Below, in pieces: positions 17,813 through 30,509 of a stretch of DNA of 64,000 bases; within the stretch, counting starts at the first letter, position 1, and every line of letters starts with the position of its first letter. The translations under genes and the position numbers were made by a program. Origin of the DNA: Acidisoma silvae (GTDB lineage: Bacteria; Pseudomonadota; Alphaproteobacteria; Acetobacterales; Acetobacteraceae); assembly GCF_020618775.1 (NCBI RefSeq), contig NZ_JAESVB010000003.1, positions 124,001 to 188,000 of the forward strand, read 5' to 3'. Below the pieces are notes generated by a model. It saw only the letters and a list, made by a program, of their open reading frames with translations, was not told the DNA's origin and made no database searches.

Positions 17813-18772
17813 ATGAACCTCAGCGGACTCTCCCTCGACCAGTTTCTGGTCTTCGTGACCGTGGCCGAAACCGGCAGTTTTTCGGCGGCCTCCCGCCAAT
17901 TGAACCGCGCGCAATCGGCTGTGACCTATGCCGTGCAAAAACTGGAAGACCAGCTGGGCGTGGCGCTTTTTGATCGCTCGGCCTATCGGCCCAGTCTGAC
18001 GGAAGCCGGCAGCGCCCTGCTGCCACGCGCCATCCGCATCATCAGCGATGTCGGCGCCTTTTCAGATCAGGCGCGCGGCATCACCGAGGGGCTGGAGGCT
18101 GAACTCGCCATCGTCGTCGACGCGATGTTTCCCATGGACCGCATCGTCGATGCGCTGCGGGTCTTCGGCGCGCGCTACCCGACCGTGCCGACGCGCATCT
18201 TCGTCGCCTCCATGGGCGCGACCGCCAATCTGGTGGTCGACGGCACCTGCACCATCGGCATCGCCCTCAGTTTCACCACCCAGGGCGCGGGACTGGAGGA
18301 GCATGGGATCGAGACGCTGCGCATGGTCGCCGTCGTCTCCCAATGCCACCCGCTGGCGGCGATCGACGGCCCGATCCCCAGCGACGAGTTGCAGAACCAT
18401 GTGCAGCTCGTGCTGACCGACCCTTCCGGCCGCACGGATAAGCGGGACTACGGCGTACTCTCGCGCCGCAACTGGCGCATCGGCGATCTGGGCGCCAAGC
18501 ACGCCATGCTGCTGGGTGGCCTCGGCTGGGGCGGCATGCCGCTCCATATGGTGGAGAAAGACATCGCCGACGGACGGCTGCGCATCATCAAGCCTGATGA
18601 ATGGGGCGCACGCGGCGGCGATTCCGCCTTGTCGATGTCCTTGATCCACCGGGCGGATCGCACGCTCGGCCCGGGCGCGCGCTGGTTGTCGGACTGGCTG
18701 ATCTCTGGCAAGCGAGGGCCGCAGCGCGGCGATGTCGATGGGCATCGCGCGCTGACGCAGGCGGCGGAATAG
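17813..18772 (+). CDS. LysR-family transcriptional regulator
   Basis: A 319-residue regulator. Residues 3-62 form the winged helix-turn-helix (LDQFLVFVTVAETGSFSAAS, then VQKLEDQLGVALFDRS). The rest is the periplasmic-binding-protein-like effector domain. It is divergent from azoR with 108 bases between, which hold a T-N11-A box. The likely targets are itself and the azoR-yceI-b561-yceI-dioxygenase cluster. The effector is unknown; a quinone or electrophile would suit the cluster. Confidence 0.9.
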   Translation: MNLSGLSLDQFLVFVTVAETGSFSAASRQLNRAQSAVTYAVQKLEDQLGVALFDRSAYRPSLTEAGSALLPRAIRIISDVGAFSDQARGITEGLEAELAIVVDAMFPMDRIVDALRVFGARYPTVPTRIFVASMGATANLVVDGTCTIGIALSFTTQGAGLEEHGIETLRMVAVVSQCHPLAAIDGPIPSDELQNHVQLVLTDPSGRTDKRDYGVLSRRNWRIGDLGAKHAMLLGGLGWGGMPLHMVEKDIADGRLRIIKPDEWGARGGDSALSMSLIHRADRTLGPGARWLSDWLISGKRGPQRGDVDGHRALTQAAE

Positions 18773-18791
18773 AGGCTGAGGATAGAGACGA

Positions 18792-19283
18792 GTGCAGATA
18801 CGCGCGGCCACCGAGCAGGACCTGCCTGCCATTCTTGCCATTACCAATCACGCCATCGAGCACACGAACGCGAGTTGGCAGACGGTGCCGACGACGCTGG
18901 AAGCTCGCCTGCAATGGTGGCAGGAACGGGTCGCCGCCGGCCAGCCCGTTCTCGTCAGCGAAATTGATGGCGAGATCGCGGGCTTTGCCACCTATGGCAG
19001 CTTTCGCGCCTATGGCGGCTACGTTCTGACGGTTGAGCACTCCATCTATGTCGATGGGCGCTTTCAGGGTCGCGGCCTTGGCCGCACGTTCCTGACCGCC
19101 TTGCTGGACCACGCAACCGCCGCCGGCCTGCATGTGATGGTCGGCGCTATTTCGGCGGACAATGCGATTTCCATCAAACTGCATGAGCAGTTCGGCTTCG
19201 CGGTAGTCGGCCGCATGCCCGAGGTCGGCCAGAAATTCGGCCGCTGGCTTGACCTCGTGCTGATGCAGAAAATCCTCGATTAG
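18792..19283 (+). CDS. GNAT N-acetyltransferase, phosphinothricin-acetyltransferase-like
   Basis: A 163-residue GNAT enzyme. The acetyl-CoA loop is QGRGLGRTFL, preceded by VEHSIYVDGRF and followed by GAISADNAISIKLHEQFGF, as in the PAT/Bar group and MddA-type methionine sulfoximine acetyltransferases. GTG 18792 is the start, 19 bases after the LysR gene. Such enzymes acetylate amino groups of small amino-acid analogues; the substrate here is uncertain. The stop overlaps the convergent monooxygenase gene by 4 bases. Confidence 0.85.
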   Translation: MQIRAATEQDLPAILAITNHAIEHTNASWQTVPTTLEARLQWWQERVAAGQPVLVSEIDGEIAGFATYGSFRAYGGYVLTVEHSIYVDGRFQGRGLGRTFLTALLDHATAAGLHVMVGAISADNAISIKLHEQFGFAVVGRMPEVGQKFGRWLDLVLMQKILD

Positions 19284-19609
19284 GCCGATTGCTCGCCCCG
19301 CGCGGCGGCATCGACCGAGGAAAAGCCTTCGAATTCCGGGTGGCCGAGCGTCAGCGGCTTGGCCCCGCCCGCGCCGGCATGGGCCTTGCGGAAGGCCTCG
19401 GACTTTGTCCAGGCTTCGAAATCGGCCTGATCCTTCCAGATGGTATGCGAGGCATAGAGGATATGATCCTCGCGTTCCGGCCCGCGCAGCAGGTTGAAGC
19501 TGACGAAGCCCGGCACCGTATGAAGCTGGCTGTCCCGGCCGATCCAACGGTCCTCGAAGGCGCCGGCCTCATCCTTGATGACGCGAAAGCGGTTCATTGC
19601 CACGAACAT
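19280..19609 (-). CDS. ABM-domain monooxygenase, heme-degrading type
   Basis: A 109-residue ferredoxin-like (ABM) protein. The N-terminal MNRFRV strand has the asparagine conserved in IsdG/HmuQ-type heme-degrading enzymes, followed by VPGFVSFNLLRGP and ILYASHTIWKDQADFEAWT. Related alphaproteobacterial proteins are heme monooxygenases found with heme uptake genes. No such genes are nearby, so the function is tentative. It stands alone on the minus strand. Confidence 0.72.
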   Translation of the reverse strand: MFVAMNRFRVIKDEAGAFEDRWIGRDSQLHTVPGFVSFNLLRGPEREDHILYASHTIWKDQADFEAWTKSEAFRKAHAGAGGAKPLTLGHPEFEGFSSVDAAARGEQSA

Positions 19610-19718
19610 CGCTCTATTCCTTGCTGATATACCAATTGACGACTGTCATGGCTAAACTAGCCCATTGCCGGGATGGGCTCAAAGCGCGCCTGGATTGAGT
19701 TACGCGGAAGGAAGCGTC

Positions 19719-21134
19719 ATGCGGTTGCAGCGAACGACAGATCAGGCGGGCTGGGACACCGGCATCGTCCATCTTGGCCTCGGCGCCTTCGCCCGCGCGC
19801 ATCTCGCCCTCTATACCGAAGATGCCGGCCAGCATGATTGGGGCATTCTCGGCGTCAGCCTGCAGCGGCCGGACCAGCGCGACCGTCTGGCGCCGCAGGA
19901 CTGCCTCTATCATGCGCTGGAGCGGCAGCCGGAGGGCAATCGCCCCCGCCTCGTCACCTGCCTGACAGGCGTGCTGGTGGCACCGGAAGACCCCGAGGCC
20001 GTTCTGGCGACGATGAGCGCGCCCGGCACGCGCATCGTGACGCTGACGGTGACAGAGAAAGGCTATTGCCACGACCCGGCGACGGGCAGGCTGAACTGGG
20101 CGCATCCGACGATCGCGCATGACCTGGCACATCCGACCGCGCCGATAGGCGCCATCGGCTTCATGGTGGAAGCGCAGCGCCGACGGCAGGCGGCAGGCCT
20201 GCCGCCTTTTACCGTTCTGTGCTGTGACAACCTGCCCGCCAACGGGCATGTCGTTTCCGGCCTGGTGCGTGAATTCGCGGCGCGGCTTTCGCCCGATCTG
20301 GCGGCCTGGATTGCGGCGGAAGGCGCGTTTCCCTGTGCCATGGTCGATCGCATCGTGCCGGCGACGACAGAGGCCGATATCGCGGAGGTGAAAGCGCTGA
20401 CCGGCTTCGCGGATGCCGCACCCGTGGTGCATGAACCCTTCCGGCAATGGGTGATCGAGAACCGCTTTGTGGGTGGCGCACGCCCGCATTGGGAGATTGG
20501 CGGCGCGCAGTTCGTGGATCAGGTCGAGCCCTTCGAACATATAAAGCTGAGACTGCTCAACGGTGCGCATTCCGCCCTCGCCTATCTCGGCTACCTGGGC
20601 GGCCATGAGACGATAGCCGATACCATGCAGGACAGCGCCTATGCCGGTTTCGTTGACCGGCTATGGCGGGATGAAATCGTGCCCGTGGTGCCGCCGCCGC
20701 CCGGCACCGATCTGCTGGTCTATGTCGCAGCGCTGCGCGACCGCTTCAGCAACCCCGCCATCCGTCACCGCACCTGGCAGATTGCCATGGACGGATCGCA
20801 GAAGCTGCCGCAGCGCCTGCTTGGCACTATCCGCGAAAGGCTGGCGCAGAACCTGCCTTTGCCCTGCCTTGCCCTCGCGGTGGCTGGTTGGATTGTCTAC
20901 ACGGGCGGCGTCGATGAGCAGGGCAGCGCCATCGACGTGCGCGACCCGCTGGCTGAAAAGCTGCGTTCCGTTCAGACCTCTGCCGCCGATGACTCTGCCC
21001 GCGTGCGCGCCGTTATTGGCATTACGGAAGTCTTTGGTGATGATCTGCCGCGGGACAGCCGCTTCGTCGAAGCCGTTATCGCCGCCTATGCAACGCTCAA
21101 AGCCAAAGGCGCCCGCGCTGCCGTGGCAATGTGA
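19719..21134 (+). CDS. Mannitol dehydrogenase-family oxidoreductase
   Basis: A 471-residue NAD-dependent long-chain polyol dehydrogenase of the group holding mannitol 2-dehydrogenase and fructuronate reductase. The N-terminal GIVHLGLGAFARAHLALY nucleotide-binding region and the catalytic K-x4-N-x2-H motif in HIKLRLLNGAHSALAYLG are intact. ATG 19719 has an AGGAAG ribosome site. The substrate (fructose/mannitol or fructuronate/mannonate) cannot be fixed from sequence, but a fructuronate role would link to the KDG genes near 59 kb. Confidence 0.87.
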   Translation: MRLQRTTDQAGWDTGIVHLGLGAFARAHLALYTEDAGQHDWGILGVSLQRPDQRDRLAPQDCLYHALERQPEGNRPRLVTCLTGVLVAPEDPEAVLATMSAPGTRIVTLTVTEKGYCHDPATGRLNWAHPTIAHDLAHPTAPIGAIGFMVEAQRRRQAAGLPPFTVLCCDNLPANGHVVSGLVREFAARLSPDLAAWIAAEGAFPCAMVDRIVPATTEADIAEVKALTGFADAAPVVHEPFRQWVIENRFVGGARPHWEIGGAQFVDQVEPFEHIKLRLLNGAHSALAYLGYLGGHETIADTMQDSAYAGFVDRLWRDEIVPVVPPPPGTDLLVYVAALRDRFSNPAIRHRTWQIAMDGSQKLPQRLLGTIRERLAQNLPLPCLALAVAGWIVYTGGVDEQGSAIDVRDPLAEKLRSVQTSAADDSARVRAVIGITEVFGDDLPRDSRFVEAVIAAYATLKAKGARAAVAM

Positions 21135-21138
21135 CCCG

Positions 21139-21567
21139 TCACCCGATCGGGTCATTGGCCCAAAGGCCGGGCGTGCCGACTTCCAGCGAATGGCCGTCCG
21201 GGTCACGAAAATAGAGGCTGGTGCCGCCCTTGGCCCAAACCAGGCGGCTTTCCACTGCCAGCCCCAGGCTTTCCAGATGCGCCTGCCAGCGGTGAACCTC
21301 ATCCTGCTCGATGGAAAAGCAGAGATGCTGCACGCCCACCGACCCATGGGCCGGGATGGTGCCAAAGGGCGTCTCGCTCGGTTCTGCCGTGGCGCCGTGT
21401 TTGAACAGCAGCAGCACTTGCCGCCCCGGCACGTTCAGCGCGCACATGCGCGCGTCGCGGAACAGAACCGGGAAGGCAAAAACCCGCTCATAGAAAGCCT
21501 GCGCCACGTCGAGATCGCCGACATAGAGCGACGTTTCCAGAATGCGGCAGACAGCCGGCGCCGTCAT
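21139..21567 (-). CDS. VOC/glyoxalase-family protein in the glucan operon
   Basis: A 142-residue vicinal-oxygen-chelate protein with two repeats of the fold. It begins ILETSLYVGDLDVAQAFYER, so the usual first metal-ligand histidine is not in place. Later VGVQHLCFSI and DPDGHSLEVG supply typical His and Glu ligands. The start ATG 21567 overlaps the glgB stop (TGATG), so it is the last gene of the GlgE operon. It could be a dioxygenase, a lyase or a resistance-type binding protein. Its link to glucan synthesis is unknown. Confidence 0.82.
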   Translation of the reverse strand: MTAPAVCRILETSLYVGDLDVAQAFYERVFAFPVLFRDARMCALNVPGRQVLLLFKHGATAEPSETPFGTIPAHGSVGVQHLCFSIEQDEVHRWQAHLESLGLAVESRLVWAKGGTSLYFRDPDGHSLEVGTPGLWANDPIG

Positions 21568-23761
21568 CAGGCGGCTTCGAAGATGACGGTCGCCAAAGGC
21601 GGCAAGGTCACCGTCAGGCTGGCCGCGAAATCGCCCCAGCCCTCTTCTGTCGCGTTGATCCATCCGCCATTGCCGAGATTGGACCCGCCATAGCGCTCGG
21701 CATCGGTATTCAGCACCTCGCGCCAGCCGCCCGTGCGTGGCACGCCAAGCCGATAATCCTGGCGCGGCACAGGGGTAAGATTGCAGACGACCAGAACCGG
21801 CTTGTCACCCTCCTCGCCATAGCGGAGATAGGCGAAGACGCTGTGGTCACTGTCATGCAGCACCACCCACTGAAAGCCGTCGCCACGGCTATCACGGCGA
21901 TGCAGCGCCGGCAGGCTGCGATAGACGCCATTGAGATCGCTGAGCAGCAACTGCACGCCGGCATGGTCCGGCCTGTCGAGTAGAAACCAGTCCAGCGGAT
22001 GATCGTGATCCCATTCCCGTTCCTGCGCGAATTCGCCGCCCATGAAGATCAGCTTCTTGCCGGGATGCGTCCACATGAAGCCGAAATAGGCGCGCAGATT
22101 GGCGAATTTCTGCCAATGGTCGCCGCTCATCTTCTGGATGAGCGATCCTTTGCCGTAGACGACCTCGTCATGCGACAGCGGCAGGATGAAGTTTTCGGAA
22201 AAGGCATAGACCAGGCCGAAAGCGATCTGATCGTGATGCCAGCGGCGGTTGATGCTGTCCTCCTGCATGTAATGCAGGGTGTCGTGCATCCAGCCCATGT
22301 TCCATTTATAGTCGAAGCCGAGACCGCCTTCGCTGACGGGGCGGCTGACGCCCGGAAAGGCAGTGCTTTCCTCGGCCATCAAGGCCGCGCCCGCGCAACG
22401 GCCGGCAACGACTTCAGACAATTCCCGAATGAAGGAAATCGCTTCCAGGTTTTCGCGGCCGCCATACATATTCGGCACCCACTCGCCCTGCTTGCGGCTG
22501 TAATCGCGATACAGCATGGAAGCGACGGCATCCACGCGCAGCGCATCGATATGGTATTTTTCCAGCCAGTGCAGCGCGCTGCCGATGAGGAATCCCCGCA
22601 CTTCGTTGCGGCCGAGATTGTAGATGTAGGTATTCCAGTCCTGGTGAAATCCTTCCTTCGGGTCGGCATGTTCATACAGCGATGTGCCGTCGAACTGCGC
22701 CAGGCCATGCGCGTCACCCGGAAAATGCGCCGGCACCCAATCCAGAATCACGGCAATGCCGGATGCGTGAAAGCGATCGACGAGTTTGGCGAAATTGTCT
22801 GGACTGCCCCAGCGCGCGCTCGGCGCGAACTGCCCCAGGGGCTGATAGCCCCAGCTGCCGCCGAAGGGATGCTCCATCACCGGCATGAATTCGACATGGG
22901 TGAAGCCCATGGCGACCACATAAGGTACGAGTTTCTCGGCCAGCTCGCTCCATATGTCCTGGTAATCGCCACCCTGGGGCGCCCAGGATCCGGCATGGAC
23001 CTCATAGACGGCAATCGGCGCGTCATGCGCATTGGCGCGGCTGCGCTTTGTCTCCATCCAGTCATGATCGGTCCAGATGAAGCGGTCATCCGTGACGATG
23101 GAGGCTGTCGCCGGCGGTATCTGCGCCGCACTGGCCACCGGGTCCGCTTTCAGCGGCAAAACCCAGCCCTGCGGCCCGAGGATTTCATATTTATAGACCG
23201 CGCCGGCCGTGACGCCGGGAATGAACATCTCCCACACGCCGCCGCCGGGATGAAAGCGCATCGGATGCCGGCGGCCGTCCCAGTCATTGAAACTGCCGAC
23301 GACCGAGACACGGCGCGCATTCGGCGCCCATACGGCAAAGCGCGTGCCGTCGACGCCATCCTGGCGCGTCAAATGCGCGCCCAGCGCCCCGCCGATCTCA
23401 CGGTGCCGCCCTTCGGCAAGCAGATAGATATCGACGTCGCCCAGCGCGGGACCGAAAGCGTAAGCGTCATCGACGACCGTCAGACTATCCGGCCGCGTCA
23501 CCCGCAGCCGATAGGGCAGATAAGCCGGGATGACGCCGCTCCAGAAACCCGAACTGTCGAGTAGAGACAGGTCACCCAGCTTTTGGCCGCTCTCCCGAGA
23601 CAGCACCTCCACTTTGATGGCACCGGGGATGAAGCTGCGGATGGCACAGCCGCCCTCTACCTCATGCGGACCCAGCACCGCGAAAGGATCGCCGTGCTGG
23701 GCTTGCACGACGGCAGTGATGGCGCCGGCATCAGGCGCGTGGCGATCCGTCAGAACCGCGC

Positions 23762-23765
<4 letters not shown>
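21567..23765 (-). CDS. glgB: 1,4-alpha-glucan branching enzyme
   Basis: GH13 enzyme that makes alpha-1,6 branches in glycogen. It has an N-terminal branching-enzyme module and CBM48 domain (about residues 15-230), the catalytic barrel (about 250-610) and a C-terminal beta domain. The nucleophile is D412 in LRVDAVASM and the acid/base is E465 in LMAEEST, 53 residues apart as in E. coli GlgB. 732 residues. It overlaps the treS/mak fusion upstream by 4 bases and branches the linear maltose chains that GlgE makes. Confidence 0.96.
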
Positions 23766-27079
<3,314 letters not shown>

Positions 27080-27081
27080 GA

Positions 27082-30000
27082 TCAGGCAATCTCCGGCTCA
27101 ACGCGCCATAGGGCGAAGGGGAAGCTAGGGTCGAGCGTGAAGCGCTGCCATTTGCCCTGCCAAGTCAGGCGGCGGCCCGGCACGAGGTCTGTGACAGCAA
27201 GCGCGCCATTGTCGGGAACACGCCAGGTATAGAAGGGAATTTCGGTGCCAGCGCTTTGCGCATTTACGGGATCCAGGCTGACCGCGACGATGATGACATT
27301 GCTGCGGTCAGCGTTCGATTTTTCGTAGATCATCACGCGCTCGTTGTCGGACGGCAGGAAGCGGACCCCGAGATGGGATTGCAGCGCTGGGTTCTGCTGG
27401 CGCAGACGATTGAGCAAAGTGATTTCATCCACGATATTACCCGGCCGATCCCAATCCCATTTGCGGATCTGGTATTTTTCGGAATTGAGGTATTCCTCGC
27501 GCCCCGGCAGCGGCGTCGCTTCGCAGAGTTCGAAACCGGAATAGACACCCCAGAGCCCTGACAAGGTGGCCGCCAGCGCCGCGCGGATAAGATGGCCGGG
27601 CCGGCCGGATGTTTGCAGGAAGACCGGATTGATATCCGGCGTATTGACGAAGAAATTCGGCCGGAAGAAATCGGCCTCCGGCCCCGTCGTCAATGTCGTG
27701 AGATACTCTTCCAGTTCCGCCCGCGTATTGCGCCACGTGAAATACGTATAGGACTGGCTGAAGCCGATCTTGCCCAGACGGTTCATGATCTTGGGCCGCG
27801 TAAAGGCTTCCGCCAGGAACAGCGCATCCGGGAAGCGCGCCTTCACTTCCGCAATCAGCCACTCCCAAAAGGGAAAGGGCTTTGTATGCGGATTGTCGAC
27901 GCGGAAAATGCGCACGCCCTGTTCGCACCAGAACAGCACAACCTCTGCCAAGGCGACCCATAGGCCGGGAACCGCATCCTTGGCGTAGAAATCGACATTG
28001 ACGATGTCCTGGTATTTCTTGGGCGGATTCTCGGCATATTTGATGGAGCCATCCGGCCGCCAGTCAAACCAGCCGGGATGCTGCTTCAGCCAAGGGTGAT
28101 CGGGCGCACATTGAATGGCGAAATCGAGGGCAATTTCCAGCCCATGCGCCGCTGCCGCGTCCCGCATATGCAGGAAGTCTTCCAGCGTGCCGAGTTCCGG
28201 GTGAATGGCGTCATGCCCGCCATCGGCATTGCCGACGGCATAGGGACTGCCGGGATCGGTCGGCCCCGGCGTGAGCGTATTATTCGGCCCCTTGCGATTG
28301 CTATGGCCGATGGGATGGATGGGCGGGAAATAAAGAACATTGAAGCCCATGTCGCGAATGCGCGGCAGATGCCGCTCGACGTCGCGGAACGTGCCGTGGC
28401 GATCTGGATCATCGCTCATCGAACGCGGAAAGATTTCGTACCAGCTGGCAAAGCGGCTTTCCAGCCGGTCGGCATCGATACTGTGAACGCCGGAACGCGT
28501 CGCGAAAGGACGCGGATCGATCTCCATCATCGCCTGCGCAATCTCAGCCGAGAGCAGCAAGGCGATCTGATCTTCCTTCGCTGCCAGATCGAAACGCGCC
28601 AGCGCCTGGCCCAGCGGCGCGCCGGCAGCGGCCAGCAGATGGCGGCCTTCCATCAGCTCCACCGTCACATCGACGCCGGCGCGATGCTTCTTGCCCAGTT
28701 CATCGCGATAGGTCGCGAACTGATCGCGCCAGGCTTCGACGAAGAATTCGTAAACGCCGATCTCCGCCAAGAAGAATGGCGCCTGCCAGCGGTCATTATT
28801 GACGAGCGCGAGGCGCGTCTGCTGCCAGCCGGTATCACCGGCCTTGCGCCAATGCAGCGCCGCCGACAGCTGGTCATGCCCGTCACACAAAATATCGGCG
28901 GTGACGGAGACAATCTCACCTGCCAGACGTTTCACGGGAAACCGCCCGTCATCCACGGACGGCGACACCGCCTCGATCGCGACGCGGCGTGAGGCATGGG
29001 CTGCCGTTTTCACGGTCTCGGTCAGGGCCGGCAGCGTTCTGTCGGCCGGCTGGTGGCTGCGCAGCAGCAAGCTTTTCAAGCTGCCGGGCTCCAGCGTGAC
29101 CGGCGGCGCGATCGCCGCGCCCGGCACGAAGCGGCCACTCAACGCCGTCATGGCGCTTTCAATCGGCGCGACCACACGCCGCCGCAGGGACGGGTTGAAC
29201 AGCATCAACTCGGCTTCCGCAGCAAAGCGCAGATCGGCCTCGCTCCGCACGAAGGAGAGCACATCGCCCGTCGGGCTGCCGATGCGCAGACTAGTCCCCT
29301 GGCCGGGAATGGCCGCGATCTGGCGCAGCGCCACCGCCAGATCGGGCTGCACCGCCCGTGGCAGGCCATAGCCGCGCCGGACATCCCAGGGCCGGGTCGC
29401 ACCGGATTCGAAGCCCATCGGCATCATCAGGCCCTGGCCGGTCGCGGAGACGAAATTGATCAGCCGCTTCTGGGCAATGCCGAGCAGGCCGCTATCGCCG
29501 ATGGAGGCTGCCAGCGGCTTGCCGAAAGGGTCTTCCAGCGGCGCGATGCTGGGCGCGATGCCGTCCAGCATCGCCGCCTCGTCCCAGAACCAGTCGCCGC
29601 GAAAATCCCACCAGGGCAGCGAGGAAAAGACATAGTCGAGCCCGCTGCCGGCCAGCGCCTTCACCTCGTCCCAGGGCAGTCCGGGCGTCCAGCCCAGCAA
29701 TGGGCCATGCACAACGCCGCGCAGCAATTGCAGGAACGTCGGGCGCGCCGCAGCCGCGATCTGCCTCAGATCGACGCGAAAACCGGCAATGCCCAACTGC
29801 TGCCACTGATCGAGATGAGAGACCCAGACATCACCCAGCTCGGCCGAAGCATGGGCCCAATCGGCCTCTGCCGCGCCGGCGAGGCCCGCGTAATGGCGAG
29901 GGTCGCGCGCGGTTGCCTCGGCAGGCGCGGTGAAGGCCCGGCCAGCGGTTCCGGCGGCCAGACGGCCGGGATAGACGTCCAGCAACGGCGTCAGGCCCGC

Positions 30001-30306
30001 ATTCCGCGCTGCCTTGGCGTAGGCAGATAGCGCTTCCGCTGCCGTGCCGTCCCAATGGAGTGCATCGAAAACGCGGAAGAAATCGACAGCAAGTTGCAGA
30101 CTGGGACCGGCAAAAAACGGCGCGCTCAAAACATGGGTGAACCCGAGGCCGGCAGCGTGGTCGAACCATGCGCCCCAATCGGGGATCGGCCCGGCCAGCA
30201 GAGGATGAAACTGGTAGATGCGCGGCGCCTGCCCCGGCATGACGGCCGAGGCACCCAGCTTCTCAGGCGCTGGCCCTTTGATTTTATTCTGAAATGTCAT
30301 TGGCAT
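27082..30306 (-). CDS. glgE: GlgE maltosyltransferase with extra N-terminal amylase-like domain
   Basis: Extends alpha-1,4-glucan using maltose-1-phosphate. The GlgE part runs from about residue 438: nucleophile D804 in IFRVDNPHTKPF, acid/base E833 in LFLAEAFTRP and D891 in NTPDINP. The 29-residue spacing matches Streptomyces GlgE (D394/E423). The first 420 residues are extra: they resemble a worn GH13 barrel, with a GFRVDLRQ strand (D179) but LLGWTPGL where an acid/base strand is expected. 1074 residues against about 670 for standard GlgE. It is the first gene of the glgE-treS/mak-glgB-VOC operon. Confidence 0.93.
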   Translation of the reverse strand: MPMTFQNKIKGPAPEKLGASAVMPGQAPRIYQFHPLLAGPIPDWGAWFDHAAGLGFTHVLSAPFFAGPSLQLAVDFFRVFDALHWDGTAAEALSAYAKAARNAGLTPLLDVYPGRLAAGTAGRAFTAPAEATARDPRHYAGLAGAAEADWAHASAELGDVWVSHLDQWQQLGIAGFRVDLRQIAAAARPTFLQLLRGVVHGPLLGWTPGLPWDEVKALAGSGLDYVFSSLPWWDFRGDWFWDEAAMLDGIAPSIAPLEDPFGKPLAASIGDSGLLGIAQKRLINFVSATGQGLMMPMGFESGATRPWDVRRGYGLPRAVQPDLAVALRQIAAIPGQGTSLRIGSPTGDVLSFVRSEADLRFAAEAELMLFNPSLRRRVVAPIESAMTALSGRFVPGAAIAPPVTLEPGSLKSLLLRSHQPADRTLPALTETVKTAAHASRRVAIEAVSPSVDDGRFPVKRLAGEIVSVTADILCDGHDQLSAALHWRKAGDTGWQQTRLALVNNDRWQAPFFLAEIGVYEFFVEAWRDQFATYRDELGKKHRAGVDVTVELMEGRHLLAAAGAPLGQALARFDLAAKEDQIALLLSAEIAQAMMEIDPRPFATRSGVHSIDADRLESRFASWYEIFPRSMSDDPDRHGTFRDVERHLPRIRDMGFNVLYFPPIHPIGHSNRKGPNNTLTPGPTDPGSPYAVGNADGGHDAIHPELGTLEDFLHMRDAAAAHGLEIALDFAIQCAPDHPWLKQHPGWFDWRPDGSIKYAENPPKKYQDIVNVDFYAKDAVPGLWVALAEVVLFWCEQGVRIFRVDNPHTKPFPFWEWLIAEVKARFPDALFLAEAFTRPKIMNRLGKIGFSQSYTYFTWRNTRAELEEYLTTLTTGPEADFFRPNFFVNTPDINPVFLQTSGRPGHLIRAALAATLSGLWGVYSGFELCEATPLPGREEYLNSEKYQIRKWDWDRPGNIVDEITLLNRLRQQNPALQSHLGVRFLPSDNERVMIYEKSNADRSNVIIVAVSLDPVNAQSAGTEIPFYTWRVPDNGALAVTDLVPGRRLTWQGKWQRFTLDPSFPFALWRVEPEIA

Positions 30307-30447
30307 CTCTCCGTCTCGTCATACCGGCACGAGGGCGAAGGCGAATGGGCAAGCGCCTCCCGCTGCGGGATATGGGGCTGATCGGGGAAGTGTCAGGCCA
30401 TCCGGCTTCACAACGGCTTTAGCGAAACGGCAGCGTGCTATTCAGGT

Positions 30448-30468
30448 TAGGGGTTGTCCTTACCCCTA
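30448..30468. promoter_or_regulatory. Inverted repeat upstream of the M20 amidohydrolase
   Basis: TAGGGGT (30448-30454) and ACCCCTA (30462-30468) are perfect inverted arms around seven bases. It lies 41 bases before the ATG of the amidohydrolase in a 203-base gap between divergent genes. Operator or attenuator function is inferred. Confidence 0.4.
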
Positions 30469-30509
30469 GCGGCGCTGCACCATGGCCTGTCGAAGGAGTG
30501 GAGTGCCCC

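Noticed and set aside
21999-23564. A 521-codon plus-strand frame opposite glgB.
   Set aside because: glgB has catalytic residues with the correct spacing; the opposite frame is rich in Arg, Gln and His without family features.
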